Assembly (NCBI GenBank): GCA_016196035.1
Contig: JACPYM010000117.1
Span: 62,001 to 126,000 of the forward strand
Length of the DNA: 64,000 nucleotides
Reading direction: 5' to 3'
Source of the DNA: Acidobacteriota bacterium
GTDB taxonomy: Bacteria; Acidobacteriota; Blastocatellia; RBC074
Shown: positions 17,798-27,098 of the stretch, one piece after another
Layout: every line of letters begins with the position of its first letter
Numbering within the stretch: position 1 is the stretch's first letter
Made by a program: the position numbers and the translations under genes
Notes under the pieces: generated by a model
Seen by the model: only the letters and a program-made list of their open reading frames with translations
Database searches by the model: none
What the model was told of the DNA's origin: nothing

Positions 17798-19252
17798 ATG
17801 ACCAACTCACTCGAATCCAAAATCCAATCCGAACTCACGGTCATTCTCGGCAAAGACGGCGTCATCACCGACGACGCTGAACTGCTCGTGTATGAATGCG
17901 ACGCGATGACGACGCACAAGACGCGCCCGCTGGCCGTCGTCTTTCCGCGCACGACCGAAGACGTGGCGCGGGTGGTCAAGCTGCTGCACGAACACGAAAT
18001 TCCGTTTGGCCCACGCGGCGCGGGCACGGGCTTGAGTTCGGGCGCGGTGGCCGTGGGCTGTGAAGCCGGGACGCGCGCCGTCATCATCGAGATGGCGCGG
18101 ATGAATAAAATCCTCGAAGTGGATTACGCCAACCGCCGCGCCATCGTGCAGCCGGGGCTGATCAACGTCCGCCTGTCGCAAGCCATCGCCACCAACAATT
18201 ACCATTACGCGCCCGATCCGTCGTCGCAGACTTCGTGCACCATCGGCGGCAACGTGGCCGAGAATGCGGGCGGGCCGCATTGTTTGAAATACGGCGCGAC
18301 GACCAATCACATTTTGGGCCTGACCGTAGTGCTGCCGACCGGCGAGGTTGCGCAACTGGGCGGTGGCGGGGCCGAGACGATTGGCTACGATTTGCTGGGC
18401 GCGTTTGTGGGCAGCGAGGGCACCTTCGGCATTGCGACCGAAGTCACCGTGCGATTGACGCGCACGCCGCAATTGACAATCACGTTGCTGGCCGATTTCC
18501 TGGACATCAACGACGCCAGCCGCGCCGTCTCGGCGATCATCGCCGCCGGGTTGCTGCCCGCCGCGCTCGAGATGATTGACAAGGTGGTCATCAACGTCGT
18601 CGAAGATTCCGTCTTCGCCGCCGGGTATCCGCGCGATGCCGCCGCGTGTTTGATCGTCGAACTCGATGGCTTGCAGGCTGGCTTGGAAACCCAGGCGCGC
18701 CGCGCCGCCGACATCTGCCGCGAACTCGGCGCGCGTGAGGTGCGCGAGGCGCGCGATGAAACCGAGCGCAAGAAACTCTGGGCCGGACGCAAAGGCGCGT
18801 TTGGCGCGCTGGGCCGCGTCAGCCCCGATTTGTTTGTGCAGGACGCCGTGGTGCCACGCACCAAGTTGCCTGAAGTGCTGGCGAACATTTACGCCATCGG
18901 CGCGAAATACGACATCCGCCTCTCGACGGTCTTCCACGCGGGCGACGGCAATCTGCACCCGAACCTGAATTTCGATGGGCGCGATCCCGACGAGGTCGCG
19001 CGCGTGCACGCCGCCAGCAAAGAGATCATGAAACTCTGTGTGGACGCGGGCGGTTCGATCACGGGCGAGCACGGCGTGGGCATGGACAAGATCGGCTATA
19101 TGCCGATGATCTTCGATCAGGCTTCGTTGGATGCGATGCTGGCCGTCAAGTCGGTTTTCAATCCGACGGGCTTGTGCAATCCGGGCAAGGCGGTGCCGGC
19201 GCAGCGGATGTGCAAGGAGTATAAGCAGGGCTTCGATTTTGCCGTGAGCTAA
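17798..19252 (+). CDS. glcD: FAD-linked oxidase, GlcD-type (glycolate/D-lactate dehydrogenase)
   Basis: 484 aa, the expected size for GlcD. The N-terminal FAD_binding_4 (PCMH) domain (about 40-220) has GPRGAGTGLSSGA, PGLINVRLSQAIA, GGNVAENAGGPHCLKYG and VGSEGTFGIATEV. The C-terminal FAD-oxidase domain has FHAGDGNLHPNLNFD and GSITGEHGVGMDKIG. It oxidises a 2-hydroxy acid such as glycolate or D-lactate, passing electrons to the membrane quinone pool. GlcE and GlcF partners are not in the window, so it may act alone or as a D-lactate dehydrogenase. Substrate is inferred from family only. Confidence 0.92.
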   Translation: MTNSLESKIQSELTVILGKDGVITDDAELLVYECDAMTTHKTRPLAVVFPRTTEDVARVVKLLHEHEIPFGPRGAGTGLSSGAVAVGCEAGTRAVIIEMARMNKILEVDYANRRAIVQPGLINVRLSQAIATNNYHYAPDPSSQTSCTIGGNVAENAGGPHCLKYGATTNHILGLTVVLPTGEVAQLGGGGAETIGYDLLGAFVGSEGTFGIATEVTVRLTRTPQLTITLLADFLDINDASRAVSAIIAAGLLPAALEMIDKVVINVVEDSVFAAGYPRDAAACLIVELDGLQAGLETQARRAADICRELGAREVREARDETERKKLWAGRKGAFGALGRVSPDLFVQDAVVPRTKLPEVLANIYAIGAKYDIRLSTVFHAGDGNLHPNLNFDGRDPDEVARVHAASKEIMKLCVDAGGSITGEHGVGMDKIGYMPMIFDQASLDAMLAVKSVFNPTGLCNPGKAVPAQRMCKEYKQGFDFAVS

Positions 19253-19267
19253 TCGTGGAGGTCTTTT

Positions 19268-19417
19268 ATGTCGTACCTGGAAGTGAGCGAACTGACGCAA
19301 GACGCTGAAGTCGTCCTGACGGATGAAGCGGATGAACCGCTTGATGACTTCTTCGAAGTTTTCCACGCAAATGCAACAGACCTCATCAGCGGCGGGCGTT
19401 CAGAGTTCCGCCTTTAG
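19268..19417 (+). CDS. Small acidic protein (49 aa), possibly truncated by a hairpin element
   Basis: The ATG at 19268 is preceded by GTGGAGG (GGAGG at 19257-19261). The product is acidic (SELTQDAEVVLTDEADEPLD) and then has the helix-like FFEVFHANATDLI. The last codons and TAG lie inside the left arm of the hairpin element at 19399-19484, so the C-terminus SEFRL is repeat sequence and the original protein was probably longer or different. It follows glcD by 15 bases. Function unknown. Confidence 0.45.
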   Translation: MSYLEVSELTQDAEVVLTDEADEPLDDFFEVFHANATDLISGGRSEFRL

Positions 19418-19484
19418 GCGGTTGCGCGCCGCAGGCGCGTTTGTGGCGCTACGCGCCGCCACCGCCTAAAGGCGGAACTCTGAA
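19399..19484. repeat. Hairpin element, 24-bp perfect arms
   Basis: Arms 19399-19422 and 19461-19484 are perfectly complementary. The loop contains a smaller GC-rich palindrome (GGCGCG-type). It supplies the stop codon of the small ORF at 19268 and lies 85 bases before the GH127 start. Confidence 0.85.
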
Positions 19485-19568
19485 CACCTGTTCGCCACGG
19501 CGTACTTTTCAACCGTTGTTCTAACTGCGGTTGTTTCGATCCAAACACAAATAAGGACAGGGAACAGG

Positions 19569-21425
19569 ATGGTTTCGCGGCGTGATCTTTTACGCGGGCT
19601 GGCTGCGGGCGTTTCAGCAGTCAATCCAGCTTGGGCTACGGCTCTTCAACAACTCACAACACCGGCAACGGATAAAGTCGCCGACCGTTTCGCGCTCGTT
19701 TATCCAAGCTCCGTCCGGCTGGGCGGCTTCCTCGGCGAACGCTGCCGCAAGAACGAACAGGCGCGCCTGTTGACCAAGAGCGAAAGCGATTTGCTCAGCG
19801 GCTTTCAACGTCGTCCTACCCAGGAGGCTGGCAAACAAGCGTGGATTGGCGAGCACGCGGGCAAATGGTTGCACGCGGCAACGCTGGCGTGGGTTTACAC
19901 GGGCGATGCCGAGTTGCGCGCGAAACTCGATCGTGTAGTCAGCGCGCTGCTGGCGACGCAAAAGGCGGATGGCTATCTGGGCACTTATGCCGACGATCAG
20001 CATTGGGCGATGGGGCGCGAACAGAAGTGGGACGTGTGGGTGCACAAATACGACCTGCTCGGCTTGTTGACCTACGCGCAATACACCGGCGATGCGCGTG
20101 CGCTCGAAGCCGCGAAGCGCATCGGCAATCTGTTGCTTGCCAACTTCGGCGTGGGTGGGCCATTGGACATCAACGAACGCAGCACGCACGTGGGGATGGC
20201 TTCGGGCAGCGTGCTCGAACCAATCGTGCTGTTGTATCGCGCGACCGGCGATCAACGCTTTTTGGATTTCGCGCGGCTCATCGTTGACAAGTGGGAAGCC
20301 GCCAATGGGCCGAAACTCGCCAGCCAGCTCGCGGGCAACGTGCCGGTCAATCGCACGGCGGATGGCAAAGCCTACGAAATGCTGTCGTGTCTGGTGGGCC
20401 TGTGTGAGTTGTATCGCGCGACGGGCGAGGCGCGTTATTTGAATCCGGTGCTCAATGCCTGGCTCGACATCGTGAACAACCAACTGCTCGTCACCGGCAG
20501 CGGCAGCAGCGCCGAGCATTGGACGGAGGCGCGGCAATACCTTTCGAGCGTGAATGACAAAGTCGCCGAGACCTGCGTGTCGGTGACGTGGATTCAATTG
20601 AATCAGCAATTGCTGCGGCTGACGGGCAATGCCAAGTACGCCGACGAATTGGAGAAGACCTTTTACAACCACCTGGCCGCCGCCGAGCGGCCCGATGGCG
20701 CGGCTTGGTGCTATTTCACCGCGCACGACGGGCGCAAGCCTTACCAGACCGAGCAGAACTGTTGCACGTCGAGCGGGCCGCGCGCGTGGGCAATGCTGCC
20801 GACGTTCGCGTATCAAACGACCGATGACGGATTCGTCATCAACTGCTTTGGGCCAAGCACGGCGACGCTGAAATGGAAAGACGGCAAGACGGTGACGATC
20901 CGGCAAGAGACGAACTATCCGGTCGAAGGCCGCGTCGTCATCAGCGTCACGGTGCCGGAGCCGTTGAAATTCGCGCTGCGCGTGCGCGTGCCCGCGTGGT
21001 CGCAACTGAGCGGCATCAAGGCCCGGCCCGGCGATTATTGGCTGTTGCGCCAAACGTGGAGCAAGACGCAAACCCTCGTGCTCGATTTCGCGCTGCCGGT
21101 GCGGCTGGCAATGGGCAGCGGCGCGCAAAGCGGACGTGTCGCCGTGTTGCGCGGGCCGCAGGTGCTGGCACTGGACGAGCAATTCAATCCCGACCTCAAA
21201 CCGTTTGCGGCTGTCGCGTTGACCAGTGCCGCGCCAAAGCTGAAAACCAATGTTGGGTTGCGCGACGCCGATGGCTTGCCGGTTTACGAAACCGAAGGCG
21301 TGGTGACGCGTGACACCGGGCAGCATCGCGCGGGTGATCGAGCGACGTTGCGTTTGACGCCGTTTGCCGCAGCGGGCGCGACAGGAAAAGAGTTGGCGGT
21401 GTGGCTGGGCGCGGCATCAGGTTGA
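19569..21425 (+). CDS. GH127/DUF1680 glycoside hydrolase (beta-L-arabinofuranosidase family), exported
   Basis: 618 aa, full-length for the family. A twin-arginine-like N-terminus (SRRDLLRGLAAG) suggests Tat export. The (alpha/alpha)6 barrel has WIGEHAGKWLHAATLAW, WDVWVHKYDLLGLLTYAQYT and HVGMASGSVLEPIVLLYRAT. Zinc and nucleophile residues match the GH127 plan: E334 and C336 (VAETCVSV), and C398/C399 (QNCCTSSGPR). The last ~200 residues form the beta-sandwich part. It should release beta-linked L-arabinofuranose or a related sugar from plant-type glycans; specificity is not proven by sequence. Flanked by hairpin elements on both sides. Confidence 0.92.
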   Translation: MVSRRDLLRGLAAGVSAVNPAWATALQQLTTPATDKVADRFALVYPSSVRLGGFLGERCRKNEQARLLTKSESDLLSGFQRRPTQEAGKQAWIGEHAGKWLHAATLAWVYTGDAELRAKLDRVVSALLATQKADGYLGTYADDQHWAMGREQKWDVWVHKYDLLGLLTYAQYTGDARALEAAKRIGNLLLANFGVGGPLDINERSTHVGMASGSVLEPIVLLYRATGDQRFLDFARLIVDKWEAANGPKLASQLAGNVPVNRTADGKAYEMLSCLVGLCELYRATGEARYLNPVLNAWLDIVNNQLLVTGSGSSAEHWTEARQYLSSVNDKVAETCVSVTWIQLNQQLLRLTGNAKYADELEKTFYNHLAAAERPDGAAWCYFTAHDGRKPYQTEQNCCTSSGPRAWAMLPTFAYQTTDDGFVINCFGPSTATLKWKDGKTVTIRQETNYPVEGRVVISVTVPEPLKFALRVRVPAWSQLSGIKARPGDYWLLRQTWSKTQTLVLDFALPVRLAMGSGAQSGRVAVLRGPQVLALDEQFNPDLKPFAAVALTSAAPKLKTNVGLRDADGLPVYETEGVVTRDTGQHRAGDRATLRLTPFAAAGATGKELAVWLGAASG

Positions 21426-21471
21426 GGGGGGGTCTGTGCTTCCCAAACAAACTTCAAATTGAGGACTATCA

Positions 21472-21535
21472 GCCGCAGATGAACGCGGATAAACGCCGAT
21501 GGTTTTATCCGCGTTTATCCGCGTTCATCTGCGGC
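21472..21535. repeat. Hairpin element, 25-bp perfect stem (CCGCAGATGAACGCGGATAA family)
   Basis: Bases 21472-21496 pair perfectly with 21511-21535 around a 14-base loop. The CCGCAGATGAACGC motif also occurs, diverged, inside the MITE-like elements at 1653 and 13714, so these repeats are related. It lies between the GH127 gene and a secreted SGNH hydrolase. Confidence 0.9.
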
Positions 21536-21574
21536 AAGTCGCTCTCACCCATACTGCTGAAAAAGGATGACTGA

Positions 21575-22357
21575 ATGAAACTTCGCTGCATACCGCTCAT
21601 CACCTTGCTGCTGGCTTTTGCAGCCACAGCGTTCGCCCAACAACAAACCACGCCACCACCGGTAACGCCCGCGCCCGATTCGCCCGAAGCGTTGCAACGA
21701 CGGATTGATCAGATGCAAAGACGCATGCAGGATTGGCCGCAACTGGGCCGCTATCGCGACAAGAATGCCGGCGTGCAACCGCCCGCCAAAGGCGAACAGC
21801 GCGTCGTTTTCATGGGCGATTCGATCACCGATAGTTGGAAGCTGGATGAATACTTCCCCGGCAAGCCGTATATCAATCGCGGCATCAGCGGCCAGACAAC
21901 GCCGCAAATGCTGATTCGCATGCGGCCCGACGTGATCGCGCACGCGCCCAAAGTCGTCGTCATTCTGGCGGGCACCAACGACATCGCGGGCAACACCGGG
22001 CCGATGACCGTCGAGATGATCGAAGACAACTATGCTTCGATTGCCGAACTCGCCAAGGCCAACGGCATCCGCGTGGTGTTCTCATCCGTGCTGCCGGTGC
22101 ACGATTACAACGAGCGCAGCAAAAAGACCGCTGGCCGCCCGCCCGAAAAGATTCTGCAACTCAACGCCTGGCTTAAAGACTATTGCGCCAAACACGGCCA
22201 CATCTATCTCGACTACTTCGGCAAGATGGTGGATGAGCAAGGCTTCCTCAAAGCCGAACTCGCCAACGACGGCCTGCATCCGAACGCGGAAGGCTACAAA
22301 ATCATGGCCCCGCTGGCGGAAGCGGCGATTGCACAAGCGCTCAAGAAGAAAGGATGA
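21575..22357 (+). CDS. Exported SGNH/GDSL-type hydrolase
   Basis: 260 aa with a signal peptide (IPLITLLLAFAATAFA). The SGNH blocks are complete: GDSITDSW (Ser), GISGQTTPQM (Gly), AGTNDIAGN (Asn) and DGLHPNAEGY (Asp/His). It resembles secreted GDSL esterases such as platelet-activating-factor acetylhydrolase-like or carbohydrate acetylesterases, which fits the GH127 gene upstream. Substrate is inferred from neighbours only. It is followed at once by a GGATGA-type palindrome. Confidence 0.9.
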   Translation: MKLRCIPLITLLLAFAATAFAQQQTTPPPVTPAPDSPEALQRRIDQMQRRMQDWPQLGRYRDKNAGVQPPAKGEQRVVFMGDSITDSWKLDEYFPGKPYINRGISGQTTPQMLIRMRPDVIAHAPKVVVILAGTNDIAGNTGPMTVEMIEDNYASIAELAKANGIRVVFSSVLPVHDYNERSKKTAGRPPEKILQLNAWLKDYCAKHGHIYLDYFGKMVDEQGFLKAELANDGLHPNAEGYKIMAPLAEAAIAQALKKKG

Positions 22358-22362
22358 GAAGT

Positions 22363-22435
22363 GAGGGATGAAGGATGAGGGATGAAGGATGAACAAATCC
22401 TTTTTCATCCCTCATCCTTCATCCTTCATCCCTCC
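22363..22435. repeat. GGATGAAGGATGAGG palindromic repeat
   Basis: The left half repeats GAGGGATGAAGGATGA, the right half its complement TCATCCTTCATCCCTC, with slippage between the 7-10-bp subunits. It fills nearly the whole space between the SGNH hydrolase stop and the isocitrate dehydrogenase start, and it creates a spurious in-frame N-terminal extension for the latter. Confidence 0.8.
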
Positions 22436-22439
22436 AAAG

Positions 22440-23474
22440 ATGCACCACATCTCCGTCATTCGCGGCGACGGCGTAGGCCCTGAGATCAGCGATGCAACGA
22501 TGCGCGTGATCGAGGCGGCGGGGGTGAAGTGTGCCTGGGACGTGGTGCCCGTCGGACAATTGGCCGATGCGCGCTACGGCGCCACCTTGCCGCGCGAATC
22601 GCTGGACAAGCTGCGCGCCAGCCGCGTCGTGCTGAAAAGCCCGCTCGTCATCGTGCCGATGGGCCACAAGGTCGTCATCGAACACGACGACGGTTCGCAG
22701 CGCATTTACTCCAACGCCAACACGGCGCTGCGGCTCGAACTGGGCGCTTACGTCAACGTGCGGCCTGTGCGCGCCTTCGAGGGCGTGCGCGCCCACACGC
22801 CCAAACTCGATGTCGTCATCATCCGCGAATTGACCGAAGACATTTACAGCGGCTACGAACACCAGGTCGGCGAGGATGCCGCTACCGCCATCAAGATCAC
22901 CACGCGCAAGGCGTCTGAACGCGCGGTGCGCTTTGCTTTTGAATACGCGCGGAAGAGCGGACGCAAACACGTCAGCGTGATTCACAAAGCCAACGTGCTG
23001 CAATTGACCGACGGCTTGTTTCTGCGCACGGCACGCGAGGTAGCGCGTGAATACGACGACGTGCGCTTTGACGATGCGATGGTGGATTCGTGCGCCTATC
23101 AGTTGGCTTGTTTGCCTGACGTATGGGACGTGCTGGTGATGCCGAATCAGTACGGCGATATTCTCTCGGATTTGTGCGCGGGCTTGGTGGGCAGCTTTGG
23201 CTTAGCCCCCGGCGCGTGTTTTGGCGAACAGTGCGCGATCTTCGAGGCGGCCCACGGCGCAGCGCCCGATCTGGCGGGCAAGAACGTCGTCAACCCGACG
23301 GCGCTGATCTTGTCGGGCGCGCTGATGCTGGATCATCTGGGCGAACGCGAGGCCGCGCAACGCATTCGCAAGGCGGTCAAGACGGTGTTGCAACAAGGGC
23401 GCACGCTGACGCCGGATTTAGGCGGTTCAGGCAAAACCACGGCGATGACCAACGTCATCATTGATCATCTATGA
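22440..23474 (+). CDS. NAD-type isocitrate / isopropylmalate-family dehydrogenase
   Basis: 344 aa from the ATG at 22440. An ATG at 22389 is in frame, but its 17 extra residues are read from the GGATGA palindrome, so I reject it. Family motifs: GDGVGPEI at the N-terminus, NANTALRLELGAYVNVRPVR (substrate loop), ELTEDIYSGYEH, VIHKANVLQLTDGLF (Lys), PNQYGDILSDLCAGL (metal Asp pair) and AAHGAAPDLAGK. The YSGYEH signature and adjacent residues favour NAD-dependent isocitrate dehydrogenase over LeuB. It would oxidise isocitrate to 2-oxoglutarate in the TCA cycle. No leucine or lysine genes are nearby. Confidence 0.85.
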   Translation: MHHISVIRGDGVGPEISDATMRVIEAAGVKCAWDVVPVGQLADARYGATLPRESLDKLRASRVVLKSPLVIVPMGHKVVIEHDDGSQRIYSNANTALRLELGAYVNVRPVRAFEGVRAHTPKLDVVIIRELTEDIYSGYEHQVGEDAATAIKITTRKASERAVRFAFEYARKSGRKHVSVIHKANVLQLTDGLFLRTAREVAREYDDVRFDDAMVDSCAYQLACLPDVWDVLVMPNQYGDILSDLCAGLVGSFGLAPGACFGEQCAIFEAAHGAAPDLAGKNVVNPTALILSGALMLDHLGEREAAQRIRKAVKTVLQQGRTLTPDLGGSGKTTAMTNVIIDHL

Positions 23475-23486
23475 GATGTGGGGCAC

Positions 23487-23600
23487 GAGTAGCGCAACCC
23501 TGCCGAGGTTGCGCAGCTTCATCAACTCCAGCCCTGGCCGCAACTGAAACCATGTTCGTAACAGATGCAGCCGCGCAACCTCGGCAGGGTTGCGCTACTC
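23487..23600. repeat. Palindromic element, 28-bp perfect arms
   Basis: Arms 23487-23514 and 23573-23600 are perfectly complementary around a ~58-base loop. It lies between the convergent isocitrate dehydrogenase gene (+) and carboxypeptidase-regulatory gene (-), where it could terminate both. Confidence 0.9.
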
Positions 23601-23621
23601 TCGCGGGCGCCGTCGCTTTGT

Positions 23622-25355
23622 TCACTTGCCCACACTCAACCGCACCTCAACATTCGTCATCTGTTCGCAGGCCTGCAATTCAAAATCCGGCTGAGTTGCG
23701 GCCAGGCGCAACAACCGCGCGCGCACCGCCCGATCTCCCACCGCAAAACTAGCTGCCGGCGGGCGCAATGCGCTAACTGTGACAGCTTCGGCGTAGAGGC
23801 GATAGCGGCCCGGCGCTACTCTGTTGAACCCGAAGCGGCCCGCCTTATCCATGACCAGCGTCTCGGCGTAGCGCACCAAATCATCCGCCGCAGCAGCCTC
23901 TGCCGGCATCAGATAAACGCGCGCCTGTTCGGGCAAAGCGTTGCCTTCAGCCGCGACCAGACGGCCCCACAAATTGGCGGCCCCGGGCGCAAGCATCAGC
24001 GTGATGCCGCTCAGGTCTTCGCCCGGTTTGAGCGGCAGCCCTGTGCGGCCCAGATCAATCTCTCGTAAAGGCTCGCGTGCGCCTCGGTCTGCGGCGGGCA
24101 GCAACGTCAACGCGCGCAAATACCAGCCCTCGGTGCGGGCGCTGACCAACGGCCAATACGCCCCGGCAGCCAACCCGCGCAAGACAAACTCGCCTTTGGC
24201 ATTCAGCCGCGTGTAAGCATACGCAGTCTCGCCTGCCTGGCCTGTTTCCATCCGGCGCGCAGTGATTGAGACCTCTTCAAGCACGGGCGGGCTAGGCGGC
24301 GTGCATTTGCTCTCTGGCGCGGGGCTGACGGGTGGATTAGCCGTGATGACGCGCCCGGCCAACGAACCGAGCGGCAAGAGCGTGAGCGTGATGCCAGTGA
24401 CATCCGCGCCTTTCACTTGCACACGACGCGGCGCGGCTTGCGCCAAATTACCGAGCGGGTTCTCATAACGCACCGCGGTCAGTTCGTATTCGCCTTCCGG
24501 CACAGCCTGAAAGCTGAAGTCCGTCTCGCCGCTATTCGCGCTCAGCGTGGCCGTGTTGTAACTGGCTTCACTACCCACCTGTTTGAGCACCAGGTTGATG
24601 CCGCCCCGCCCCGCGTTGCTGGGTGCGGTGGCGCCCGCGACTTTGCCGCTGAGCTGGTGGCCGCGTTCGCCGCGATAGCGAATATCAATGCCGCTCGCTT
24701 CTTCGCCGAGCTTCACTATGATTTCCTGAGCCGTCGCGCGGTCGGCGGCGGGGTGATAGGTCGGCGTCTCGTTCTGATAGGCCGAAAGCGGCGCGGCAGA
24801 CTGGCTTGGCCCGTTGGCGACTACGAGATAGGTGCCTTCGCGCAAGCCGTACAAACGATAGATGCCGCGATCATCGGTTGGTTGTGTCTGTTCGGCGCTC
24901 CCTTCAACCAGACGGCCCGTGGCATTGCGAATCATCTGTGCAGCGACGCTGACCGCTACGACCGGTTCGCCCAGCGCATTGGTGACGCGCCCGGTGATAA
25001 CGCCGCCTTTGACCATGGTGAGCGTGGCGGTGTCACCGGGATGGAAGGACGAGGTTGAGGGGCGTTGCATCGTGTAACCCGGCGCATAGGCGTTCAACGA
25101 GTATTGCCCCGTCGTCAAACCATCGAAGCTGAATTGGCCTTCGTCATCGCTGGCGGTTGAACCCGAAGCACTGCTGCCACCAATCTGGTACAGCGTAACC
25201 GTAATATCGGGCAGCGGCTCTCCGTCAGTGCCAACAACACGCCCTGTCAGCTTGGCGTTGTTGGCGGGAGCAGGCGTTTGGCTTGGCGCGGGGACGCTGA
25301 GACTGAACCAACACAATAACAGCAGCCAGGTAAATTGGCAGGTTATGCGTTTCAT
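23622..25355 (-). CDS. Exported carboxypeptidase-regulatory-like protein (downstream member of pair 1)
   Basis: 577 aa with a signal peptide (FTWLLLLCWFSLSVPAPSQ). Several CarboxypepD_reg-like beta-sandwich modules follow: KLTGRVVGTDGEPLPDITV, then VKGGVITGRVTNALGEPVV and TDDRGIYRLYGLREGTYLVV, with later modules about every 100 residues. It ends in a Cys-containing motif (FELQACEQMTNVEVRL). Such proteins lack the peptidase domain; the modules act as surface or adhesion scaffolds. It overlaps the upstream gene by 4 bp with GGGAGG before its ATG, so the two are coupled. The same two-gene layout recurs at 37811-41679. Confidence 0.85.
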   Translation of the reverse strand: MKRITCQFTWLLLLCWFSLSVPAPSQTPAPANNAKLTGRVVGTDGEPLPDITVTLYQIGGSSASGSTASDDEGQFSFDGLTTGQYSLNAYAPGYTMQRPSTSSFHPGDTATLTMVKGGVITGRVTNALGEPVVAVSVAAQMIRNATGRLVEGSAEQTQPTDDRGIYRLYGLREGTYLVVANGPSQSAAPLSAYQNETPTYHPAADRATAQEIIVKLGEEASGIDIRYRGERGHQLSGKVAGATAPSNAGRGGINLVLKQVGSEASYNTATLSANSGETDFSFQAVPEGEYELTAVRYENPLGNLAQAAPRRVQVKGADVTGITLTLLPLGSLAGRVITANPPVSPAPESKCTPPSPPVLEEVSITARRMETGQAGETAYAYTRLNAKGEFVLRGLAAGAYWPLVSARTEGWYLRALTLLPAADRGAREPLREIDLGRTGLPLKPGEDLSGITLMLAPGAANLWGRLVAAEGNALPEQARVYLMPAEAAAADDLVRYAETLVMDKAGRFGFNRVAPGRYRLYAEAVTVSALRPPAASFAVGDRAVRARLLRLAATQPDFELQACEQMTNVEVRLSVGK

Positions 25356-27049
25356 TGCCGCCTCCCTTGTGCTGACAGATCGAGCGTCAGCGTGACTGGC
25401 GTATCGCCCGTGTTGCCGACGGTGATGGTTTGTTTGGTGGAAGCAATCAAGCGGACGGTGGACACTGGCGGCGGGCTATTCGGAACAATTTGCGTAATTG
25501 GCACATAGACAGAAACACGCAATTCATAGGTGTCAGCCGTGAGGTATTCCAGCGCAAATCGGCCCTGCGCATCCGCATCGGTGCTCCATCGAGTAGAGTT
25601 CGGACTCCCGCTCGGATACGCCGCGACAGACACGCGCGCATTGGCGGGCAAGACAGCGCCAGTAAGCTGGATTTGACCCAGGATGCGCGCACTGCCATAG
25701 GTCAGCACAACCCGCACTCCGCTGAGCGGCACGTTGACTTCGAACACCCGGCCCAACACTGCGCCGTTGTGTTCGACGCGGACGAACTCAAAACCGCGCG
25801 ACTCATAGCTGTTGCCGATAGATAGGCTGTAGCTGCCCGGCTCGATACCGCTAACACGAAAGCTGAAGTCCGATGCGAGCGTGCCGGAATTGCCATAAGG
25901 TGAGCGGAGCGCCACCTTCCCCTGTCGAGTCAGGTAGAGTTGCAGCCGCTTCGCGCGCGCCAGCAAAGCCGCATCGGTGACACCTTCAACCATGACTTTG
26001 CCACTCACTTGCAAGCCGCGCCGCGCCACAATTTCAAGGCGGGTCGCTACGCCTTCACTCACCTCGAAAGGCTGCGGTTCGGCGTAATACTCGCTGTCCT
26101 TGCCATCGTTCCAGTTGTGAATAAAGGCAGCGTAACGGCCCGGCAGGACGCCCTCAAAGCGCTTTTCCCCCTGGCTGTCAGTGACGACTGCATCGCTGTT
26201 CACTCGACTAATATCACCAAATGGCTGTGGCCGGATGCTTCCATATCCAACGTGTAAATCAGGCAACGGACGCCGCGTCTCGGCTTCAATCACGCGCACC
26301 GTGATGGCGTGCCCGCGCAAACTCGCGCCCAGCTTGATGTCCACCTCGCTGGTCTCGCTGCCATAGCCGACTTCAATCGCTTTCGGCTGCGCCTCGTCAG
26401 CCGTGGCGGCCATGTCGTGATGATAAGTGAGTTTGTAGGCGCGGCCTTTTCCGTAGTTGTAGCGCACCGCCCCAGCGCCTTCGTCTTGGCCCACTGCCAC
26501 CAGATAGCGCCCAGCCGCCAAGCCATACACGCGGTAAATGCCGCGATCATCCGTCTTGAACGTGTTGGCGTAAAGTTGATTGTAGGGCGTCTTCACCCCA
26601 CTCGCGTTGAGGCGGAACAGCTTGATGTATTCTTCGATCAACGGGCGGCCTGCCGCATCGGTGACGCGCCCGGTAATGACGCCGCCGCGTTCGAGCGTGA
26701 GGTCTTGTCCTTCGAGTTGCTCACCGGCGTTGAGCATCACGCTGCGTCCATCCTCGCCGGTGCTCACGTATTCGCGCGCCGCCGCATATATTTTGAAGCT
26801 CCCGGCGGGCAAGCCCGTCAACCGGTACTGCCCCACGGCATCCGTCTTGGCCTGCGCGCTGGCGCGTTGCCCGCTGTTGTTAGCCGGCAAAGCCAGTACG
26901 GTCACGCCCTGCGCCGGTTTGCCGCCCAACGTGACGCGCCCGCTGATCGTTCCCGTGGCTGGATTGGTTTGCGCCAGCAGCGCGGGGCTGAAACAAAGGA
27001 GTGCCAAGACAAAGCCGAGTCGAAGCATTGAAGCAAAAGGAAGCTGCAT
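25352..27049 (-). CDS. Exported carboxypeptidase-regulatory-like protein (upstream member of pair 1)
   Basis: 565 aa. GGGAGGG precedes the ATG at 27049 and a signal peptide follows (LRLGFVLALLCFSPALLAQ). Modules: TISGRVTLGGKPAQGVTVLA, LERGGVITGRVTDAAGRPL and TDDRGIYRVYGLAAGRYLVA, then Ig-like modules to the C-terminus. No catalytic residues are visible. It is the first gene of a coupled pair with 23622-25355, and its counterpart in the second pair is the gene at 39799-41679. Probably periplasmic or surface-exposed. Confidence 0.85.
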   Translation of the reverse strand: MQLPFASMLRLGFVLALLCFSPALLAQTNPATGTISGRVTLGGKPAQGVTVLALPANNSGQRASAQAKTDAVGQYRLTGLPAGSFKIYAAAREYVSTGEDGRSVMLNAGEQLEGQDLTLERGGVITGRVTDAAGRPLIEEYIKLFRLNASGVKTPYNQLYANTFKTDDRGIYRVYGLAAGRYLVAVGQDEGAGAVRYNYGKGRAYKLTYHHDMAATADEAQPKAIEVGYGSETSEVDIKLGASLRGHAITVRVIEAETRRPLPDLHVGYGSIRPQPFGDISRVNSDAVVTDSQGEKRFEGVLPGRYAAFIHNWNDGKDSEYYAEPQPFEVSEGVATRLEIVARRGLQVSGKVMVEGVTDAALLARAKRLQLYLTRQGKVALRSPYGNSGTLASDFSFRVSGIEPGSYSLSIGNSYESRGFEFVRVEHNGAVLGRVFEVNVPLSGVRVVLTYGSARILGQIQLTGAVLPANARVSVAAYPSGSPNSTRWSTDADAQGRFALEYLTADTYELRVSVYVPITQIVPNSPPPVSTVRLIASTKQTITVGNTGDTPVTLTLDLSAQGRRQ

Positions 27050-27098
27050 AAACCCTCCCTGCGAAAGGCATTTGGTTTTGGGCGCGTGTGAGCCGCGA

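Noticed and set aside
17807-19366. 519-codon minus-strand frame
   Set aside because: Antisense shadow of glcD, produced by GC-rich codon bias; Arg/His/Ala-rich with no recognisable domain.
22389-22440. Upstream start for the isocitrate dehydrogenase gene
   Set aside because: The 17 extra residues are read from the GGATGA palindrome; family proteins start at the MHHISVIRGDG-type segment.
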